NCBI GenBank assembly: GCA_900548275.1
Contig: URJY01000010.1
Location: 1-56,810 of the forward strand
Source: an uncultured Opitutales bacterium
GTDB taxonomy: Bacteria > Verrucomicrobiota > Verrucomicrobiia > Opitutales > Intestinicryptomonadaceae
Length of the DNA: 56,810 nucleotides
Reading direction: 5' to 3'
The notes under the pieces are model-generated. The model was not told where the DNA came from. It did no database searches and saw only the letters and a list, made by a program, of their open reading frames with translations. Position 1 is the first letter of the stretch, and each line of letters starts with the position of its first letter. The translations under genes and the position numbers were made by a program. Positions 16,261 through 24,395 of this stretch are shown piece after piece.

Positions 16261-18408
16261 ATGCGAAAACTATTGTCAATACTTGCGGCGTTTTCCGCCG
16301 TTCAGTTTCTCTATGCGGAAGATATAAGCATATCGACCGAAAACACAAAGCTTGTGCTCGAACGCAAGGCCGACGGGCTTCTTACCTCGCGCGGCTACGG
16401 AATGGCGGGCGACGAATTCGCGCCGATTAAGCGTACCGACGAGCTTGTCCAACAGTTCCTTTTCTATCCGACTTCGGGCGACGGATTTCTGGGCGACTCT
16501 TCCCTGCGCGTCGTGCACGCCGACGGCGACATCGCCACGCGCTTGGAGGTTGTCGGCGTAAAATCGGCGACCGATTCAAACGACTCAAACATTGTCGATA
16601 CCGAAATTTCGCTGAAAGACCCCGCCCACGAATTTTATGTAAAACTGTTTTTCCGTGCCTATAAAAAACAGGACATAATACAAATATGGTCGAAGATTGA
16701 AAACCGCGAAAACGGCGGAATCAGACTCGGCAAATTCGCCTCGGCTTCGCTGTTCGCAAAGAGAAAGGGCTACTACCTTACTCAGTTCTCGGGTAGCTAT
16801 GCGCGCGAATTCAATCTCGCGGAGGAAAAACTCACGCGCGGGCGCAAGGTTCTCGAAAGCAATCTCGGCGCGCGCGCACACAGAATGCTCGCGCCGATGT
16901 TTATGGTCTCCGACAAACCCGCTTCGGAGGATTCTGGGCGCGTGATGGGCGGCGCGTTTATGTGGTCGGGCAGCTTCAATATGCGCTTCGACATCGACAC
17001 TACCGACGTTCTGCGGATGACCCTTGCCGCCGACAATATCGGGGGCGAATACTATCTCGCGAAAGGCGAAATTATGGAGACGCCGAAAACGCTGTGGTCG
17101 TGTACGGATTCAGGTTCGGCGGCTCTGACGCACAATTTCCACGCATGGGCGCACGCGTACGGAATGCGCAGTCCGCAGACTCCGCGCCCCGTTCTGCTGA
17201 ACAACTGGGAGGCGACGTATATGAAATTCGATGAGCAAAAACTCGTTTCGCTCTTCGAGCACGCAAAGGGCTTGGGCATAGACGTGTTCCTTCTCGACGA
17301 CGGCTGGTTCGGCGACAAATACGTGCGTAACAGAGACACGAGCAGCCTCGGCGACTGGGTTGTCGCAAAGGACAAGCTTCCGCACGGCATAGGCTATCTG
17401 TGCGCCGAGGCGCAAAAGCGCGGAATGGACTTCGGCATCTGGCTCGAACCCGAAATGATTAGCCCCAAAAGCGAGCTTTTCGAAAAACATTCCGACTGGG
17501 CGATGTGCTCGAAAAACCGCGCATACGTTTTGGGTCGCCAACAGCTTGTGCTCGACCTCACAAACCCCGAAGTGCTCGACTTCACGAAGAAAATTTTCGC
17601 CGACATCGTGCGCCCGTATCCCGTCAAATACGTCAAGTGGGACGCAAACTGCTGCATCTACCAGCCGTTCTCGGCGTATCTGCCCGCCGAAAAGAAGGGC
17701 AACGCAATCTTCGACTACAACAAAAATCTGCTCGCACTTATGCGCCATTTCTCGACGGAATACCCCGAGGTCGGCGCAATGCTCTGCTCGGGCGGCGGCG
17801 GGCGCGTAGACTACGCGTCGCTTGCAAACTTCTATTCGTTCTGGCCGAGCGACAACACCGACCCGTACTCCAGACTGAAAATCCAGTGGATGTATATGTA
17901 CTTCTATCCGCAGAATACGGTTTCGGCGCACGTCACGAAAATGGGCGGACGCCCGTTCAAGTTCGCAACCGACGTTGCAATGTCGGGTGTGCTCGGGTAC
18001 GACATCGACATATCGAAAGTTTCCGACGCCAACAAGGCGTATATGAAGCGCACAATCGGGCTATACAAAAGCAAAATCCGCCCGATAACTTCGAACGGCA
18101 GGTATTACAGACTGATGTCGCCGTTCGACGGAACGCGTTCGGCACTGATGACGGTCGACGGCGGGAAGGCGGTAGTGTTCGTCTACAGCACGGGCGACTC
18201 GCCCGCGGCGACGCTCAAACTGAAAGGACTTTCGCCCGACAAGTCGTATAAAATCGCGGAAGTCGGACTGTACGAAGACGGCGCAAAATCGGCATTCCCC
18301 GAACACGGCAAAACGCTTCGCGGACAGTCGCTGACGGAGAACGGGCTTTCGATTCCCGCACAAAAGAAATTCGAAAGCGCGGTAATCCTGCTTGAGGAAA
18401 CAAAATAA
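16261..18408 (+). CDS. Secreted GH36 alpha-galactosidase
   Basis: A 715-residue exported retaining alpha-galactosidase. The signal peptide KLLSILAAFSAVQFLYA fixes the start at ATG 16261. An N-terminal beta-supersandwich domain of about 300 residues precedes the (beta/alpha)8 barrel. Visible GH36 motifs are NNWEATYMKFDEQ, LGIDVFLLDDGWFG, WLEPEMISP, and YVKWDANCC with nucleophile Asp461. SDNTDP carries the acid/base Asp531, and the CSGGGGRVDY motif is typical. The C-terminal beta domain ends near residue 715. It should remove terminal alpha-linked galactose from oligosaccharides or galactomannan side chains in the periplasm or outside. It stands as a single gene between terminators at 16172 and 18464. 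Confidence 0.93.
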   Translation: MRKLLSILAAFSAVQFLYAEDISISTENTKLVLERKADGLLTSRGYGMAGDEFAPIKRTDELVQQFLFYPTSGDGFLGDSSLRVVHADGDIATRLEVVGVKSATDSNDSNIVDTEISLKDPAHEFYVKLFFRAYKKQDIIQIWSKIENRENGGIRLGKFASASLFAKRKGYYLTQFSGSYAREFNLAEEKLTRGRKVLESNLGARAHRMLAPMFMVSDKPASEDSGRVMGGAFMWSGSFNMRFDIDTTDVLRMTLAADNIGGEYYLAKGEIMETPKTLWSCTDSGSAALTHNFHAWAHAYGMRSPQTPRPVLLNNWEATYMKFDEQKLVSLFEHAKGLGIDVFLLDDGWFGDKYVRNRDTSSLGDWVVAKDKLPHGIGYLCAEAQKRGMDFGIWLEPEMISPKSELFEKHSDWAMCSKNRAYVLGRQQLVLDLTNPEVLDFTKKIFADIVRPYPVKYVKWDANCCIYQPFSAYLPAEKKGNAIFDYNKNLLALMRHFSTEYPEVGAMLCSGGGGRVDYASLANFYSFWPSDNTDPYSRLKIQWMYMYFYPQNTVSAHVTKMGGRPFKFATDVAMSGVLGYDIDISKVSDANKAYMKRTIGLYKSKIRPITSNGRYYRLMSPFDGTRSALMTVDGGKAVVFVYSTGDSPAATLKLKGLSPDKSYKIAEVGLYEDGAKSAFPEHGKTLRGQSLTENGLSIPAQKKFESAVILLEETK

Positions 18409-18463
18409 AACAACGGGAATATCGGAAAAATCCGCGCTGGTTTAAGGCGCGTTGAAATCGGAC

Positions 18464-18505
18464 AAATAGGAGATTGTCGGTCGGACAGTCTCCTATTTCG
18501 TTTTT
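18464..18505 (+). terminator. Terminator after alpha-galactosidase gene
   Basis: A 15-bp stem: AAATAGGAGA-TTGTC (18464-18478) pairs with GACAG-TCTCCTATTT (18484-18498) around GGTCG, followed by CGTTTTT. Confidence 0.75.
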
Positions 18506-18624
18506 CGGAAAAGGCGCGGAATGAATCGCCGCAGCTTTATGCTCGGGGTTGCCGCGAATTTTGGGGGGTAATGCGTCAAAGAAAGAAAAAGACAGAAATT
18601 TGTTATTTTTTCCAAAAAAACTTC

Positions 18625-18653
18625 TTGACATTTGTTGGATTTTATTTGATTAT
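18625..18653 (+). promoter_or_regulatory. Sigma70-like promoter of candidate small RNA
   Basis: A consensus -35 box TTGACA (18625-18630) is followed, after a 17-base AT-rich spacer, by GATTAT (18648-18653), four of six matches to TATAAT. Transcription would begin near 18660. No open reading frame with a ribosome site starts within the next 150 bases. Confidence 0.6.
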
Positions 18654-18659
18654 TAGCGC

Positions 18660-18800
18660 ATAAAAATGAGGGCGCGACACTGCTGCGATTACCGTTGCGT
18701 TCTCATTTAACTCCGAGGAATCGGAGTTACCCATTTTCTTCTCATAATAATCCCATAAAAACGGGTTCGCAAAGTTGCGCGCTTTGCGAACCTTTTTTTT
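18660..18800 (+). ncRNA. Candidate structured small RNA
   Basis: About 140 bases between the promoter at 18625 and a strong terminator form three consecutive hairpins. Stem 1 pairs AAATGAGGGCGCGAC (18664-18678) with GTTGCGTTCTCATTT (18694-18708): 15 uninterrupted pairs with three G-U, and a 15-base loop ACTGCTGCGATTACC. Stem 2 pairs AACTCCGA with TCGGAGTT around GGAA (18709-18728). A pyrimidine- and A-rich unpaired linker (18729-18761) follows. Stem 3 is the terminator GGTTCGCAAAG/CTTTGCGAACC (18764-18792) with T8. The architecture is that of a stand-alone small RNA. I do not recognise it as 6S RNA, tmRNA, RNase P RNA or SRP RNA. Transcription has not been shown. Confidence 0.55.
18764..18800 (+). 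terminator. Strong terminator, usable from both strands
   Basis: An 11-bp perfect stem (18764-18774 with 18782-18792) is followed by T8 on the plus strand. On the minus strand it is followed by CGTTTTT, so it can also end the gspGHIJK transcript whose last stop is at 18818. Confidence 0.85.
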
Positions 18801-18817
18801 GCAGTTTGCAATGGCGT

Positions 18818-19909
18818 TTATTGCCCGTTTTCGTGGATTTTTATCAGGGTATAGTTTTTGCCGTCGGAGATTGTGCTCTGTTTTGACGTGTAGACCGACG
18901 GCATTACCACGCCCACCGACGAATCCGTGCGTTTGCCCGTTTTTGCGCTCTCGTTTTGTTCGTACACTTTTTTTACGTTCGTTTCGTAGTAGCGGGCTGT
19001 GTCCTTTGCGGCGTAGTAAGCTGTGAGTTTATGGCGGGCGAATCCGCGCCTTATTGTGATGTCTATTTTCAGCAGTCCGCATTTATAGTCGGCGTTTTTG
19101 CTCGGGATTTCCGCCGCGCCGCGCGCCGAAAGTTCGGTCGAATTTTTCACCCAGACGATGCCGTCCGAGACTTGCCCGATTTCCCCGCGCAGGGCGCGGT
19201 AGAGCGAGTCGTCGTAGTCCTTGTCTTCGGCGTCGAGCATCATTTTCAGCGTTTCGGGCGACGCGCTGTTGAGGTTTGTCTTTTCGAAAAGCTCGGTCGA
19301 TGTCGCCGCCGCGAAGAGTGTGTAGAGCGGGGTGGGCGAGCCGTTTTCGTCGAAGAAAAGTTCGCGGGCTTTCTCGACAAACCGCAGTTCGTCGAGCGAG
19401 AGTATTGCGCGGTTCGGGGGCTTGGGCGAATCGGCGTCGTAGTCGTCGAACTCCGCGCCGTCGGGCGATTTCGAGTCGTCGTTGTCGCGCCAGTCTACTA
19501 TGCAGTCTGCGGCTTCCTTGGCTGTGTTCGAGTTTATTCCGTTTTCCTCGAAGATTTTTTGGAGAGCCGACGAGTCGAGGTTGTTGAACGGAATTTTTCC
19601 GCTCTCGTCGGATACGACAACTTCCGCCGCCGTGCCGTCTGGAAATTCGACGCGTTTTTCTTCGAGCGGTTTCGCCCAACCCTGTTCGGCGGAATACAGC
19701 CCGCCGTCGATTTGCGCGTATTCGTCGAGCACGGCGAGCGTTGCGTAGAGCGCGGAGTAGGCGTCCCGCCGCAGACTTTGCGAATGTATTACCGACGCCG
19801 AAAATCCGAGCGAGCGCGTTGTGTGTTCGACTATTCCCACCGAGATTATCGACGCCGCGAAAATCAGTCCGAGCACGAAAATTAGGGCGTTGGCGCGTTT
19901 CGTTTTCAT
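18818..19909 (-). CDS. gspK: Type II secretion minor pseudopilin GspK-like
   Basis: A 363-residue protein starting MKTKRANALIFVLGLIFAAS, a short basic leader and hydrophobic segment without the Glu5 of ordinary pilins, as is usual for GspK. The large globular part contains SGKIPFNNLDSSALQKIFEE and ADCIVDWRDNDD. It also has a helix-hairpin-helix-like FEKTNLNSASPETLKMML, which matches the GspK alpha domain (T2SSK). GspK caps the pseudopilus tip together with GspI and GspJ. The gene is last in gspG-H-I-J-K and overlaps gspJ by ATGA. I placed the start at 19909 because of this overlap and the leader; the frame is open further upstream. Transcription probably ends at the hairpin 18764-18800. Confidence 0.82.
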   Translation of the reverse strand: MKTKRANALIFVLGLIFAASIISVGIVEHTTRSLGFSASVIHSQSLRRDAYSALYATLAVLDEYAQIDGGLYSAEQGWAKPLEEKRVEFPDGTAAEVVVSDESGKIPFNNLDSSALQKIFEENGINSNTAKEAADCIVDWRDNDDSKSPDGAEFDDYDADSPKPPNRAILSLDELRFVEKARELFFDENGSPTPLYTLFAAATSTELFEKTNLNSASPETLKMMLDAEDKDYDDSLYRALRGEIGQVSDGIVWVKNSTELSARGAAEIPSKNADYKCGLLKIDITIRRGFARHKLTAYYAAKDTARYYETNVKKVYEQNESAKTGKRTDSSVGVVMPSVYTSKQSTISDGKNYTLIKIHENGQ

Positions 19910-20565
19910 TGCAGGTTCGGGTCGAGGTTTCCGTAGAGCGGGATTATCCGTTCGAGCGTTTCGCCGTTGCGCTCGAAATAAATTTTTATCAGGTACGGCA
20001 TAGCCGAGTTGCCCGCCGCGGCGGTTTGTGCGGAATCGTCGGGTTCGTCCTCTTCGCGCCAAGTGTCGTTGTCTTGGTAGACGTAGCCGATGCGTTTTGC
20101 GTAGGGGGAAATTTTCGTTTCGTACAAAACCGCGTCGGAATTTTTCTCCTCGGCGTTTGCCTGCCGCCAGACAATCGACATTCCGTCGCCGCCGACTTTC
20201 AGCCAACAGATTTTTTCGGGCGAGAATCCCGTGTTCGAGCGGAGAAGCGGGTGGTTTTCGTCGACTTCGAATACGAGCGTTTTCTGCGCGGAAACCGATT
20301 CCGGCAGTTCGGCAATCGCCAGCGTTTTCGAGGCGTTTTGCGCCGAGACATTTTCGATTCGCGACGGGTGCAGAATCAGCGAGCGTTCGAATGCCGCCCG
20401 CAGAAAGCGTTCCGCGCCGTCGGCGTGCTCGCGCAGACTCCATCCGCGTTCGATTTTTTCCGCCGTATCGAGAAGCTGAAAGAGCATCGTCGCGCAGCCG
20501 AACATGACGAGTGCGGAAACCGCCAGTGCGAGCACGGCTTCGAGCAGGGTGAACGCGCGTCTCAT
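19906..20565 (-). CDS. gspJ: Type II secretion minor pseudopilin GspJ-like
   Basis: A 219-residue pseudopilin. The leader and pilin signature MRRAFTLLEAVLALAVSALV includes Glu5 of the mature protein and the prepilin peptidase site Ala-Phe in place of the common Gly-Phe. The C-terminal part is beta-rich and includes VYQDNDTWREED. Length and position between the gspI- and gspK-like genes support GspJ, a tip-complex component. It overlaps both neighbours by ATGA junctions. Start 20565 is the only one giving a proper short leader. Confidence 0.75.
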   Translation of the reverse strand: MRRAFTLLEAVLALAVSALVMFGCATMLFQLLDTAEKIERGWSLREHADGAERFLRAAFERSLILHPSRIENVSAQNASKTLAIAELPESVSAQKTLVFEVDENHPLLRSNTGFSPEKICWLKVGGDGMSIVWRQANAEEKNSDAVLYETKISPYAKRIGYVYQDNDTWREEDEPDDSAQTAAAGNSAMPYLIKIYFERNGETLERIIPLYGNLDPNLQ

Positions 20566-21035
20566 TGCGGAGCCTCCCATTGCCGCCGCCTGTCTTCGAG
20601 CAGGTCGGTGCGGTCCTTTATGATGTCCTCGCGGTCGTCGGCGTTTTCGTACCACGACGAATTGCGCTTGACGAAAAGTTTCGTTCTGTATTCGCCGTCG
20701 TCGCGCGAGCAGACTATTTCGAGTTCGAAAAGGTCGAGTATTGCGGTAGGGGCTGCGTCGGCGCGGACTTTGTATTTGTTGCCGTCGAAAGCGTCCACGT
20801 CGATGCCGTCCTCGAGCTTGTCGTAGTCCGAAATTCCGAGTGCGGCGGAAACGAGCTGCTCCCTTACTGCGTCGTCGAGCGGGCGTTTGTCGGGCGCGTC
20901 CACAGCCAGCAGGCAGTTGACGCAGATTTGCGAGACCGCAACCGCCGCCGCCGCGAACAGCGCGAGCGCGAGCACGGCTTCGAGCAGGGTGAACGCCCGT
21001 TCTTTTTTCTCCGCCACGTTTCGGGTCGCGTTCAT
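20562..21035 (-). CDS. gspI: Type II secretion minor pseudopilin GspI-like
   Basis: A 157-residue pilin-like protein. The 14-residue leader and signature are MNATRNVAEKKERAFTLLEA, again with Ala at -1. The hydrophobic helix LALALFAAAAVAVSQICVNC follows, then a small soluble domain ending RRQWEAPQ. GspI and GspV assignments rest mainly on position in the operon and small size; GspH is possible but less likely. It overlaps gspJ and gspH by ATGA. Confidence 0.65.
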   Translation of the reverse strand: MNATRNVAEKKERAFTLLEAVLALALFAAAAVAVSQICVNCLLAVDAPDKRPLDDAVREQLVSAALGISDYDKLEDGIDVDAFDGNKYKVRADAAPTAILDLFELEIVCSRDDGEYRTKLFVKRNSSWYENADDREDIIKDRTDLLEDRRRQWEAPQ

Positions 21036-21535
21036 TTCGGAGTTTCCTCCTCGGCGCAGCACAGCGGGTCTACTGAGAGCGAAAACGGCTCGTCGTCTCC
21101 AATCGTGAATTTGACTTCGACGGGCGTACAAGTGCCGTCGGGCGATATTTCGATTGTCGATAGTCTCTGCGCTGCGAACTCGACCGATTCCGTCCCGATT
21201 ATTTGCGGGTATTTGGGTACGAACGCGACTTCCGCGCGAATCTTTTCCTCCGCGTTTTTCGACGAAAGGGCGAAGCGCGCCAAAGCCGCCTTGTCTTCGA
21301 ATCTCGATATTGTGAAGATTCCGTCGGCGTACGAGAGCGAGAGTTTTTCGCCGCGTTCCGCCGCGAGATTTCGGGCGTTTTTCAGCGCAGCCAAGAACAC
21401 CCTGTCGGCGGGTTTGCTTTTAAGCGCGCCTTCGGAAAACAAGCCGACCGATGTTGCGGCAAAGCCCGCCATTGCGGCAATCAGGGCTATTGCCAACAGC
21501 ACTTCGGTGAGTGTGAAAGCCCGCCGCGTCGGCAT
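21032..21535 (-). CDS. gspH: Type II secretion minor pseudopilin GspH-like
   Basis: A 167-residue pilin-like protein with the signature MPTRRAFTLTEVLLAIALIA, mature Glu5 and Ala at -1. The soluble domain (VFLAALKNARNLAAERGEKLSLSY onward) has the pattern of GspH-type minor pilins, in which AR-N-A is common. The C-terminus carries a CC pair (DPLCCAEEE). It lies 26 bases after gspG and overlaps gspI by ATGA. Assignment is by order and general resemblance. Confidence 0.68.
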   Translation of the reverse strand: MPTRRAFTLTEVLLAIALIAAMAGFAATSVGLFSEGALKSKPADRVFLAALKNARNLAAERGEKLSLSYADGIFTISRFEDKAALARFALSSKNAEEKIRAEVAFVPKYPQIIGTESVEFAAQRLSTIEISPDGTCTPVEVKFTIGDDEPFSLSVDPLCCAEEETPK

Positions 21536-21561
21536 ACGGATTTTTCCCTTCGCGGAAAATT

Positions 21562-21996
21562 CTACCAGTTGCCGATGTCGTCTTCGGTATCGGGCTGTCC
21601 GTCGGGGCCGTTCGACCAGAGGTCGTAGCCGTCCCTGCTCTTCTGCGCGGGGAAGCGGTATTGGAACGGATTGCCCCACGGGTCGAGCGGCAGGTTGCGC
21701 ACGTACGGGCCCTTCCAGCGTTCGCCGAGCGAGTCGGGCGCGGTTTCGAGAGCCTTTATTCCCTCTTCGGTTGTGGGGAATCTGCCGACCGAGAGCTTGA
21801 ACGACATCATAGGCACGGCGAACGCGTCGCTGACCATCGACTTTGCGATGTTCGTTTGGCTGTCGGTCATAAACTTGCCCAGATTGCCCACTACGAGGAA
21901 TGCGAGCATCGAAATAAGGGCGATGGCAAGCAGCACTTCCATCAGTGTGAAAGCGCGTTTTGCGGAAATTTTTTCGTGGTCGGAATTGTGTCGCAT
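21562..21996 (-). CDS. gspG: Type II secretion major pseudopilin GspG
   Basis: The main subunit of the pseudopilus that pushes substrates through the outer-membrane secretin. The 144-residue product has KRAFTLMEVLLAIALISML at the N-terminus. It also has the diagnostic GspG C-terminal pattern: GRFPTTEEGIKAL, GPYVRNLPLDPWGNPFQYR, and DLWSNGPDGQPDTEDDIGNW with its Ca2+-binding Asp residues. It is the first gene of gspGHIJK and follows ispH by 55 bases on the same strand. Secretin GspD, ATPase GspE and GspF are not in the window. The pseudopilus probably serves export of the many secreted hydrolases. Confidence 0.94.
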   Translation of the reverse strand: MRHNSDHEKISAKRAFTLMEVLLAIALISMLAFLVVGNLGKFMTDSQTNIAKSMVSDAFAVPMMSFKLSVGRFPTTEEGIKALETAPDSLGERWKGPYVRNLPLDPWGNPFQYRFPAQKSRDGYDLWSNGPDGQPDTEDDIGNW

Positions 21997-22051
21997 AATA
22001 TTTTCTGTTTAACCGTCAAACGCGGCCTGTCCCGATTTGTTTCGAAAAAAA

Positions 22052-22927
22052 TCAGAGCTGCTCCAGTTTTTTGCAAACTTCGTCGATGAGAAAATCGGGA
22101 GTTGACGCGCCCGCGGTGACGCCGACGACGTCGAACTTACTGATTGCGTCGATGTCGAGTTCCCCGAGCGTTTCGATGTGGAAGCATGGCAGCCCCGTGC
22201 GCTGCGCCATAATCGCGAGCTTTACGGTGTTCGCCGAGTGCTTGCCGCCGATGACCACTATCGCCTGCGCGCCCTTTTCGGCGAGCACGTTTACGTCTTT
22301 CTGGCGTTCCTTTGTCGCGCCGCAGATTGTGTCGATAACCTTCGTGTTGGGGAAGCGTTTTTTGAAGTATTCGGAAATCTGGTTGTAGTCGTCGGTGAAC
22401 ATAGTCGACTGCGAGACCATGCAGATGTCGCCCCGAATGTCGGGCAGTTCGTCGATTGCCTTGGTGTCTTTGACGACGTAGCCCTTGCCGCCCGCGTAGC
22501 CGAGAAGTCCGATGACTTCGGGGTGGTCGGGGTCGCCGACGATGACGGTCGTGTAGTTTTTATTTGCGTGCATTTTGATTATGCCCGCGATTTTGCCCAC
22601 GTCGGGACAGGTTGCGTCCTTACAGCGCAGACCGAGGCTTTGCAGATATTTTCTGCGGTCGGGCGACACGCCGTGGGCGCGGAAAACAAGCACGCTGTTT
22701 TCGGGCGACGCCTTCGAAATTTGGTCGTTGATTGACGATTCGCTTTTGTAGTCGCCGATTTCGAGCACGCCGCAGTTCGTCAGCCGCTCCATCATTTGGC
22801 GGTTGTGGATGAGCGGGCCGTCGGTAAAGACCTTGCATTTGCCGCCGTCGGTGCAGGTAGTCGCTATTTCGATTGCGCGTTCGACGCCGAAACAGAAACC
22901 CGCGCTTTTTGCTCTTATTACTTTCAT
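22052..22927 (-). CDS. ispH: 4-hydroxy-3-methylbut-2-enyl diphosphate reductase
   Basis: IspH is the [4Fe-4S] enzyme of the last step of the MEP pathway, producing IPP and DMAPP. The 291-residue product has cluster ligands Cys12 (SAGFCFGVERA), Cys107 (ATCPDVGK) and Cys202 (DTICGATKERQ). HPEVIGLLG, MVSQSTMF and GGKHSANT are also present, and VTAGASTPDFLIDEV lies near the C-terminus. It sits 4 bases after cysS on the same strand, so the two are cotranscribed, and may read on into gspG. Confidence 0.97.
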   Translation of the reverse strand: MKVIRAKSAGFCFGVERAIEIATTCTDGGKCKVFTDGPLIHNRQMMERLTNCGVLEIGDYKSESSINDQISKASPENSVLVFRAHGVSPDRRKYLQSLGLRCKDATCPDVGKIAGIIKMHANKNYTTVIVGDPDHPEVIGLLGYAGGKGYVVKDTKAIDELPDIRGDICMVSQSTMFTDDYNQISEYFKKRFPNTKVIDTICGATKERQKDVNVLAEKGAQAIVVIGGKHSANTVKLAIMAQRTGLPCFHIETLGELDIDAISKFDVVGVTAGASTPDFLIDEVCKKLEQL

Positions 22928-22931
22928 AAAT

Positions 22932-24353
22932 TTAGATTTTTTTGATGTCGAAACCGTCCTTTTTGTCGAGTACGCTCCAGCCGAGCTCGGTCAGTTTTTT
23001 TCGGAGCTCGTCGGCTTTTGCGAAGTCCTTCGCCTTTTTCGCGTCCCAACGCGCCTGAGCCATCTGCCTTATTTCTTCGGGAACGTCGGCTGCGGGCTGT
23101 TCGGCTTGCGCTTCGGACGAAAGGTCGATTCCGAGCGCGTACAGGAGCGAGCCGAGAGCCGCGATGTCTTCGCTCTTTCCGTCGAGCTTGGGCAGCGCGC
23201 CGAAGATTTCTCCGAGGGCGCGGGGCACGTTGAGGTCGTCGCAAAGCGCGTTCCACGCGGGCTCGAAAATCGTTCCCGCGAAATTGTTTTTGGGGGCGAT
23301 TAGCTTTTTGAAGTCGGCTTCCGACATCTTGGCGCGTTCGAGCGCGGCTTTGACCGATTTCGCCAGTTTTGACAACGCGCTCTTTGCGTCGTCAAGCCCC
23401 TTGAACGTGAAGTTGAGCTGCTGGCGGTAGTGCCCCGACATCAGCGCGTATCTGATTTGCGCGGGCGTGTAGCCTTTCGCCACGAGGTCGTCGAGCGTAT
23501 AGAGGTTGCCGAGACTCTTCGACATTTTCTGCCCCTCTACCATCAGGTGCGCGCTGTGGAACCAGTAGCGCACGTAGGGCGATTTGCCAGTTGCGCACTC
23601 GCTTTGCGCGATTTCGTTTTCGTGGTGCGGGAAGCAGAGGTCGATGCCGCCGCCGTGCAGGTCGAACGTGTCGCCGAGGTATTTTGTGGACATTGCCGAG
23701 CATTCGATATGCCACCCCGGTCTGCCTTCGCCCCACGGCGATTTCCAGAAATTTTCGCCGTCTTCGGGCTTGCGGCCTTTCCAGAGGGCGAAGTCGGAGA
23801 CGCTTTCGCGTTCGTATTCGTCGGCGTTGTTTACTTCGCCCGCCGAGTTTGTGGACTGCGTTGCCATATGTTCGCGGTCGAGACCGGCGAGCTTTCCGTA
23901 GTCGGCGAATGTGGAAATTTTAAAGTATACGCTGCCGTCCTTTGCGGGGTACGCGTGCCCGTTTGCGACGAGCTTGGAAACCATGTCGAGCTGTTCGGCG
24001 ATGTGTTCGGTCGCGCGGGGTTCGACAGTGGGGCGCAGCATATTGAGCCTGTCGCAGTCGAGGTGGAATTTGTCCTCCCACTTTTTTGTGAAATCCCCGA
24101 GCGTCATGCCGAGCTTGCGGCTTTCGCGGATTGTTTTGTCGTCCACGTCGGTGATGTTGCGCACGTGTTTTACCTTCAATCCGGAGCACTCGAGCGTGCG
24201 GCGCAGTACGTCCTGCGCTACGAAAGTTCTGAAGTTGCCGATGTGCGCGGGTCCGTAGACCGTCGGACCGCAACAGTACATTCCGAAAGTGTCGGTTTGG
24301 GGCGTCAGAACGTCTTTTTGTCTCGTGAGGGTGTTGTGGATTGATACATTCAT
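22932..24353 (-). CDS. cysS: Cysteine--tRNA ligase
   Basis: A class I aminoacyl-tRNA synthetase charging tRNA-Cys. The 473-residue protein has the zinc-site Cys in MYCCGPTVYG, the nucleotide signature HIGN (37-40) and RNITDVDDKTI. Further zinc-site motifs are WHIECSAMS and GGGIDLCFPHHENE. KMSKS lies at about 276-280 (KMSKSLGNLYTL). The C-terminal DALR-like helical part ends WSVLDKKDGFDIKKI. It is divergent from hemB across 42 bases, which must hold both promoters and leaders. It heads the cysS-ispH pair. Confidence 0.97.
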   Translation of the reverse strand: MNVSIHNTLTRQKDVLTPQTDTFGMYCCGPTVYGPAHIGNFRTFVAQDVLRRTLECSGLKVKHVRNITDVDDKTIRESRKLGMTLGDFTKKWEDKFHLDCDRLNMLRPTVEPRATEHIAEQLDMVSKLVANGHAYPAKDGSVYFKISTFADYGKLAGLDREHMATQSTNSAGEVNNADEYERESVSDFALWKGRKPEDGENFWKSPWGEGRPGWHIECSAMSTKYLGDTFDLHGGGIDLCFPHHENEIAQSECATGKSPYVRYWFHSAHLMVEGQKMSKSLGNLYTLDDLVAKGYTPAQIRYALMSGHYRQQLNFTFKGLDDAKSALSKLAKSVKAALERAKMSEADFKKLIAPKNNFAGTIFEPAWNALCDDLNVPRALGEIFGALPKLDGKSEDIAALGSLLYALGIDLSSEAQAEQPAADVPEEIRQMAQARWDAKKAKDFAKADELRKKLTELGWSVLDKKDGFDIKKI

Positions 24354-24395
24354 TTTTGTTGCGATTTTTTTCCGACGGGTTCATATCAAACCATA

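Noticed and set aside
18660..18800. 6S RNA, tmRNA or SRP RNA
   Set aside because: No long 6S-like open bubble, no tRNA-like ends or tag frame, and no SRP GGAA/GNRA helix-8 arrangement with its flanking conserved loop.
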